A stretch of 12,619 bases of DNA. Source: Cristatella mucedo. Its lineage: Eukaryota; Bryozoa; Phylactolaemata; Cristatellidae. A program made the position numbers and the translations under genes. Under the pieces are notes generated by a model, which searched no databases, was not told the origin of the DNA, and saw only the letters and a list, made by a program, of their open reading frames with translations. Positions 8,101 through 12,619 of this stretch are shown here, piece by piece. The stretch's first letter is position 1. Each line of letters opens with the position of its first letter. Location: contig WPIO01000673.1 of assembly GCA_009760855.2 (NCBI GenBank), positions 1-12,619 of the forward strand, given 5' to 3'.

Positions 8101-9651
8101 AAGTTTCTATCTCAATCAAAAATGTCAACAAGTCCTCTGGACCCTATTCCAACTGTCCTGCTCCTACGTTGCATTGATCTGCTGCTGCCATGCATAACTA
8201 ACATAGTTAATATGTCATTAGCCTCAGGTCATGTCCCAGCACCTTTCAAGAAAGCTGTAGTCAGGCCACTTCTCAAGAAAGCAACACTAGACCAAGAGAA
8301 CTTGAGCAACTACCGCCCAGTCTCTCTCCTACTAGTCCTATCAAAGACAATATAACGGGTCGTGGCAGACCAACTGAACTCGTATATCGAAACCTCACAC
8401 CTTACTAGTAAGTTCCAGTCTGGCTTTAGAGCTAATCACTCCACAGAGTCAGCATGGCTTAGGCTATACACCGATCTTCTTAGGAATGCAGACACAGGTA
8501 AAGTGTCTCTGCTTGTTTTGCTCAAAATTTTGGCAGCTTTTGATACTATCGATCACGAAGTTCTTCTAGAGCGCCTCTCATCTCGCCTGGGCATCACCGG
8601 CACAACTCTGCAGTGGTTCAGGTCCTATCTCAGTGGGAGACTCCTGAGTATTGACGTAAATGGATAAAGATCATCTGAGTTACCTCTGAAATATGGGTTC
8701 TTTAGGGCTCCATACTAGGTCCGGTTCTTTTCACGGTTTCTACTCTCCCTCTCTTGCTTATGTGATTGCTAAGCACAATCTAGGCTCTCACTTCTATGTG
8801 GATGACACTCAGTTGTACCTTTGCTTTGATTCCTCCCAGCGGTCGAGCACCACGAATTTACATGCTGCACGTATTGATGACATCCACACATCGATGGCAG
8901 CAAATTTTGTAAAACTAAACGATAATAAAGGTCACTTACATTACTATTTATGGGTAAACCCAGTGTGATTCAAAAATTGGACAGGCTGACGCTCAAAGTT
9001 GGCTCTGCCAGCGTACGTCCTGTTAAATCAGCTCAAAATCTAGGTGTCATATTCCTTGGTGTTCTCTCGTTAGATGACCATATCAGCTCCACGGTCAAAT
9101 CTGCCTATTTTCAGCTTCATAACAAAGCTAAAATTCGGGCTTGTTTAGATAAGGATACCACGTCCAAGTTGGTCCATGCATTCTTGAATCCCGCCTCGAC
9201 TTCCCCAGCTCACTGCTTTCAGGCCTACCAGCATGTGCGATCAGGCGATTGCAGCTGGTGCAAAACACTGCAGCTGGGCTTTGGTTCGTGAGCTTTGCAG
9301 TTGCCATATCACACCACTTCTTGTCGACCTGCACTGGCTCCAAGTCAGGCAAGGCATCGACTTTAAGGTTTTGTCGCTCACTTTTAGGTCATTTCATTCT
9401 TATACTCCAACCTATCTGTCAGATATACTCCCCCATCAGGGCAAGCATCGTGCCACCGCTTTTCGGAATCCACCTGCTTACAAGTACCTGGTAAAAACCT
9501 CAAATCCTCTGGATACCGTGCATTTAGATCGTATGCTCCCACAGCCTGGAACTCCCTCCCGATCAGCGTCTGAACATCTACTGACCTGACCACATTTAAA
9601 AAGAACTTAAAAACACACTTATTTAGGACAGCATTTAGTGGGTCCCTATGA
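8101..9651 (+). pseudogene. LINE copy C: reverse transcriptase and C-terminal region, inactive
   Basis: The order of motifs is LDPIPTVLL (about 8138), VVRPLLKKATLDQENLSNYR, RVVADQLNSYIETSHLTSKF (8356-8415), FQSGFRANHSTESAW, motif A at about 8510-8560 reading LLKILAAFDTIDH, LQWFRSYLSGR, the G-S-x-L-G-P-V-L-F part of motif B (8706 on), and motif C HFYVDDTQLYLCF (about 8790-8825). The C-terminal part keeps SVIQKLDRLTLKVGSAS, RNLGVIFL, CHITPLLVDLHWL and FKKNLKTHLFRTAF ending at TGA 9649-9651. The first Asp of motif A, expected in LLDLSAAFD, is Lys here. Stops at 8353 and 8665 and several frameshifts add to this. The enzyme would copy element RNA at the nicked target; this copy cannot. Confidence 0.8.
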
Positions 9652-9675
9652 GTTGTCCTTTACGTGCTTATAGGT

Positions 9676-9743
9676 GCTGACACTGTGCATGCTGCCACTA
9701 ACCACATTTGCATGCTGACCCTGTGCATGTCACTCCTAACCAC
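9676..9743 (+). repeat. duplicated 30-bp unit in LINE 3' UTR (copy C)
   Basis: 9676-9705 and 9714-9743 both start GCTGAC, share CTGTGCATG and end CTAACCAC, with a 38-bp period and an 8-bp spacer. The same pair exists in the younger copy at 11496-11525 and 11458-11487 on the minus strand, so it belongs to the family rather than to this insertion. Confidence 0.85.
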
Positions 9744-9816
9744 GTTATTCATTTGTTCGTTTATCAAGCATAATATTACTCACCATTCAATTACATTTCC
9801 CTTCGCAGCAAATGTC

Positions 9817-9854
9817 AAGCGCCTAGACAAAGATTGAGTGCTCTGAGGGCGCTT
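9817..9854 (+). promoter_or_regulatory. 3'-terminal stem-loop of the LINE RNA (copy C)
   Basis: AAGCGCC (9817-9823) pairs with GGCGCTT (9848-9854), enclosing a 24-base loop, just before the 3' end of the element. The younger copy has the same stem. In some LINEs a 3' structure is recognised by the element's own reverse transcriptase. That role is inference here. Confidence 0.6.
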
Positions 9855-9885
9855 TATCAATCGCCTTATTATTGATATTACCATT

Positions 9886-11302
9886 ATCGCTTTGATAACA
9901 GTTAAAGGTAAGACGTTCTTCATAGCTAGCATTGTGGTGTTGCCAAGCCCAGCTACCGACATCTTACACAAGCCACACATTCTTTTTACTTACGAAATAT
10001 TTTGAGGTACTCGTCTATATTTCTACGGTCCTCTGTTGAACAGCAATCTTAAAAGAACAAATAGGCAATGATAGTCACGTGACTTACTGCAAAGTTAACC
10101 GACCGAGTCTAGTAAGGTAAGAAATAAAGGAAATAACAGTGCAAGAAAGAAAGAAAGGCTTTTTTAGTGATCGCGTGGTTTTACACCAGTTTAACACTGT
10201 CAGCACAGAAACTCGGCTTAAAAAATTTATAATATATAATATATAATCATATATTTATTATATAAGCGCTAGGTTCTGGGCAAATGGTAGAACAGTTACT
10301 AGAATTCCACCGACAATTAGAGTAGGTCAATTGAGCCAAAAATATGCTCTGATCACGAATCACGAAAGCTCTAAAACGATTTTCAAATAAAACATTCATT
10401 GGAAACTAAATTTCGCAAAATCAGTAGCCAAATAGTAGCAGCTGTGGCCACTTAAATTAATTAATTTTATTTAGTTATAAATTTTTTTGAAGAAAGTGAC
10501 GTTCCCTATACACTCGCCCGAAACAAAGTTAAAATAAATGTCACAATCACATTTACCAGAGATTTCTGGCTGTGTAGACAGACGATACCGGATAAATTAA
10601 TTATCTTATTTTTAGAATGGTACTAAAAATAAAAACATCTTAATAAAGTTCATGTAGGCATCACACGTATCCTGTCAATCGGCATTCGACAGCATGCATA
10701 CTGTCACTATAGGTAAGCACTGAATAGCCGTTTCAAGAAATGCTGGGAGCAACAAGCTGGTTTTGAGCTTCTTTACAAACGGGAGGTCAGATAAAGTCGA
10801 AAAGTCAGCCGGAAGAGAATACAGCTTATGGATAATATGAACTAAAGGCATTGTCTACTTGGGATTTCAAGTTAGCCAGAAGCAAAACCAGACCGCCCAA
10901 TTCAGGTGAGAAGATGGCTAGATGCTAAGCCTGATTAGGCAATAGTTCTGATAGGTACCCCGGGGCAGAGAATGGAGGGACACTAGATATAAGCCAAACA
11001 GATGAAAGGCTGATTGCAATGGCTTGTTTATCAGTCGGTTATAGATCTACATTGCCAATACATGGACCATGGGGTTATGAAAGAATGGGAAGCCTACATT
11101 TTCCTATGAAACGTATTGCAATGCAGAAGCATTTACTGTGAAGTTTATATAAGCATCAACCAAAATGAGACTAAGCAACAGAACTAGAATCCTTGCCAAT
11201 ACTGCAGCATTACGCAGAACGAGTTCATTTTTTGGTTAAGCATTCCAATTCCTGAGTGATTCAACACGTACAAACAGGAAATGCCAATGTCTATGATAAA
11301 CC
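9886..11302. other. gene-free spacer between the two tail-to-tail LINE copies
   Basis: I find no coding frame of note and no RNA gene on either strand. It holds an AT-rich patch with ATATAATATATAATATATAATC-like sequence around 10215-10265, a short GAAA run at about 10143-10157 and several AATTAATT stretches near 10455-10475. It may be unique host intergenic DNA or repeats too old to recognise by eye. Confidence 0.6.
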
Positions 11303-11324
11303 ATAATAATAATAATAATAATAA
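11303..11324 (-). repeat. (ATA)n/(TTA)n 3' tail of LINE copy D
   Basis: Seven or so ATA units on the plus strand, read as TTA on the element strand, lie a short distance beyond the conserved hairpin. This matches the simple-repeat tails of CR1/L2-type LINEs and fixes the 3' end of the insertion. Confidence 0.85.
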
Positions 11325-11344
11325 CATAATATATTGCACTTGAT

Positions 11345-11384
11345 AAAGCGCCCTCAGAGAACTTAATCTCTTTCTAGGCGCTTT
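11345..11384 (-). promoter_or_regulatory. 3'-terminal stem-loop of the LINE RNA (copy D)
   Basis: AAAGCGCC (11345-11352) and GGCGCTTT (11377-11384) form a perfect 8-bp stem around a 24-base loop. The same structure, with the same loop length, is at 9817-9854 in copy C although the loops differ in sequence. Conservation of the stem is the evidence for function. Confidence 0.65.
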
Positions 11385-11457
11385 ACATTTGCTGCAAAGT
11401 GATACGCAATAGAATAGTAAGTAAAATCATGCTTGAAAAACAAACAAAATGAATAAC

Positions 11458-11525
11458 ATGGTTAGGGGTTAAATGCACTGGGTCAGCATGCAAATGTGGT
11501 TAGTGGCAGCATGAACAGTGTCAGC
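11458..11525 (-). repeat. duplicated 30-bp unit in LINE 3' UTR (copy D)
   Basis: 11496-11525 and 11458-11487 are the minus-strand counterparts of the two units in copy C, again with a 38-bp period. The second unit has drifted more than the first. Confidence 0.8.
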
Positions 11526-11549
11526 ACGCATAAGCACATCGAGGACGAA

Positions 11550-12563
11550 TCACAGGGACCCACTAAATGCTGTCCTAAATAGGTATGTTTTTAAGTTTCT
11601 TTTAAATGTGGTCAGGTCAGGGGATGTTCTGATGCAGGTCGGGAGGGAGTTCCAGGCTGTGGGAGCATACGAGCTAAATGCACGGTCTCCAAAGGATTTA
11701 AGGTTTGTACGAGGTATTTCTAGACTGTTGGATTCAGAAAAGCGAGTGGTACGATGCTTTGCCTGATGGGGTAGTATATCTGAAAGATAGGCTGGAGCCA
11801 TAGAATGAAGAGACCTAAAAGTGAGCGACAAAACCTTGAAGTCAATCCGTTGCTTGACTAGTAACCAGTGCAGGTCGGCGAGAAGTGGAGTAATGTGGCA
11901 ACTGCGACGCTCACGACAGACAAGCCTAGCTGCAGAGTTTTGCACCAGCTGCAATCGCCTGATCGCACATGCTGGTAGGCCAGTAAGCAGTGAGTTGCAG
12001 AAGTCGAGACGAGATGTCACGAATGCATGGACCAACTTGGACGTGGTATCCTTATCTAAACAAGCCCTAATTTTAGCAATGTTATGAAGCTGCAAATAGG
12101 CTGATTTGACTGTGGAGCTGATGTGGTCGTCTAACGAGAGGTCGCTTTGGAATATGACACCTAGATTTCGAGCTGATGCAACTGGAGATATGCTGGCAGA
12201 GCCAATTTTGAAAGTCAGCCTTTCCAATTTCTGAATAACACTAGGTTTGCCCATAACTAGTAAGTTAGTTTTATCATCGTTTAGTTTTAGAAAATTTGCT
12301 GCCATCCATGATCGGATGTCATCAATGCATGCAGCAAGTGAGTTGAGAGAATTTGAGGTGCTCGAAGGCTGGGAGGGATCAAAGCAAAGGTACAACTGAG
12401 TGTCATCCGCATAGAAGTGAAAGCCTAGATTGCGCTTGGCAATCACATCAGCGAGAGGGAGAGTATAAACGGTGAAAAGGACCGGACCTAGCACAGAGCC
12501 CTGAGGTACTCCATATTTTAGAGGTTCTTCAGATGATCTTTGTCCATTCACGTCATCAACCAT
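11550..12563 (-). CDS. LINE copy D: uninterrupted C-terminal half of reverse transcriptase protein
   Basis: A clean 337-codon frame ends at TGA 11552-11550. It holds RT motif B (KYGVPQGSVLGPVLF, residues 16-30), motif C with intact catalytic Asp pair (HFYADDTQLYLCF, 49-61; Asp 53-54), motif D (FLKLNDDKTNLLVMG, 91-105), RNLGVIFQSDLSLDDHISST (132-151), then the conserved C-terminal region with RLDFCNSLLTGLPAC (185-199), SCHITPLLADLHWL (221-234), YLSDILPHQ (259-267) and FKRNLKTYLFRTAF (320-333). The fingers and motif A are missing because the copy is 5'-truncated, so no active enzyme could be made. The first ATG lies at the truncation edge just after an in-frame TAG and is probably not a natural start. 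The complete lack of frameshifts marks a recent insertion. Confidence 0.85.
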   Translation of the reverse strand: MVDDVNGQRSSEEPLKYGVPQGSVLGPVLFTVYTLPLADVIAKRNLGFHFYADDTQLYLCFDPSQPSSTSNSLNSLAACIDDIRSWMAANFLKLNDDKTNLLVMGKPSVIQKLERLTFKIGSASISPVASARNLGVIFQSDLSLDDHISSTVKSAYLQLHNIAKIRACLDKDTTSKLVHAFVTSRLDFCNSLLTGLPACAIRRLQLVQNSAARLVCRERRSCHITPLLADLHWLLVKQRIDFKVLSLTFRSLHSMAPAYLSDILPHQAKHRTTRFSESNSLEIPRTNLKSFGDRAFSSYAPTAWNSLPTCIRTSPDLTTFKRNLKTYLFRTAFSGSL

Positions 12564-12619
12564 GTCCTAAATCGTAGACAGTTCAGCTCCTAGCATAATT
12601 GGGTTTGAAGATCTACATG

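Larger units (their letters stand above)
6130..9885 (+). mobile_element. long decayed CR1/L2-like LINE copy C
   Basis: This is the longest copy of the family in the window. In order it has a pre-endonuclease region, an APE-type endonuclease, a linker, reverse transcriptase, a C-terminal region, a TGA at 9649-9651 that matches the stop of the younger copy, and a 3' UTR ending near 9885. The 5' limit is uncertain: family-like signal is clear from about 6410 and only presumed before that. The reading frame changes at least six times (near 6815, 7045-7080, 7300, 8135, 8690-8750 and 8930, and again after 9180), with several in-frame stops. Catalytic residues are lost in both enzymes. It is long dead as an autonomous element. 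Confidence 0.85.
9652..9885 (+). other. LINE copy C 3' UTR
   Basis: This matches, on the opposite strand, 11303-11549 of the younger copy. It contains a 30-bp duplicated unit (9676-9705 and 9714-9743), then a hairpin at 9817-9854, and ends in TTATTATTGATATTACCATTATC, a worn TTA-type terminal repeat. CR1/L2-type elements usually end in short simple repeats rather than poly(A), which fits. Confidence 0.75.
11303..12560 (-). mobile_element. younger 5'-truncated CR1/L2-like LINE copy D
   Basis: This minus-strand copy runs from a 5' break near 12560 to a terminal (TTA)n at 11303-11324. Its similarity to copy C starts within the segment before motif B and ends beyond the hairpin, so it lacks the endonuclease and the first half of the reverse transcriptase. 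This 5' truncation is typical of incomplete target-primed reverse transcription. The sequence between about 12560 and the window end has no clear similarity to copy C and is probably flanking DNA. I see no convincing target-site duplication. Its clean open frame shows it is much younger than copy C. Confidence 0.8.

Noticed and set aside
9841-9980. Rho-independent-terminator-like hairpin near 9817-9854
   Set aside because: The context is a eukaryotic LINE 3' UTR and the stem is conserved in the second copy, so it is treated as a LINE RNA element.
11518-12087. Plus-strand ORFs of 82 and 88 codons
   Set aside because: They are shadows of the clean minus-strand LINE frame.
11290-12570. Target-site duplication around LINE copy D (shared AACCAT)
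   Set aside because: Six bases in AT-rich sequence is within chance, and the 5' boundary is not precise enough.

Overview
The window looks like repeat-rich, non-coding DNA from an animal nuclear genome, probably an invertebrate or another lineage rich in CR1/L2-type LINEs. There is no bacterial-style gene packing. There are long microsatellites, several decayed copies of one non-LTR retrotransposon family, and a decayed block of virus-like genes. I see no intact host gene, rRNA, functional tRNA or CRISPR array. The species cannot be named from the sequence.

Layout. (1) About 1-960, minus strand: two fragments of a CR1/L2-like LINE joined out of order. (2) About 1000-3951: a compact, degraded block that I read as the relic of a Maverick/Polinton-like (adintovirus-like) element. 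It holds a D,D,E integrase with broken frames, a small zinc-ribbon-like ORF on the opposite strand, a protein with phage-tail-fibre-like repeats, a 250-codon gene of unknown type, and an 85-codon ORF. The integrase identification is fairly firm. Membership of the other genes in the same element is inferred from strand, spacing and shared style of decay. (3) About 3960-5100: no recognisable gene. (4) About 5098-5608: a purine (AG)n tract, then an AT array carrying TCAATTAGGT in both orientations, then (TG)n. (5) About 5610-6130: spacer with a possible tRNA-like SINE remnant. (6) About 6130-9885, plus strand: a long, old LINE copy with endonuclease, reverse transcriptase, C-terminal region and 3' UTR, full of frameshifts and with key catalytic residues lost. 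(7) About 9890-11300: spacer without genes. (8) 11303 to about 12560, minus strand: a younger, 5'-truncated copy of the same LINE family with a clean 337-codon reading frame.

How the parts relate. The two large LINE copies lie tail to tail and form a long imperfect inverted repeat around a 1.4-kb spacer. Both keep the same 3' UTR architecture: a 30-bp duplicated unit with 38-bp period, then a hairpin with an 8-bp or 7-bp GC-rich stem, then a TTA-type microsatellite in the younger copy. The virus-like block is the most interesting part. It has tightly spaced, same-strand genes ending in a fibre-like protein that converges on a zinc-ribbon ORF, next to an integrase, all decayed by stops and a few frameshifts.
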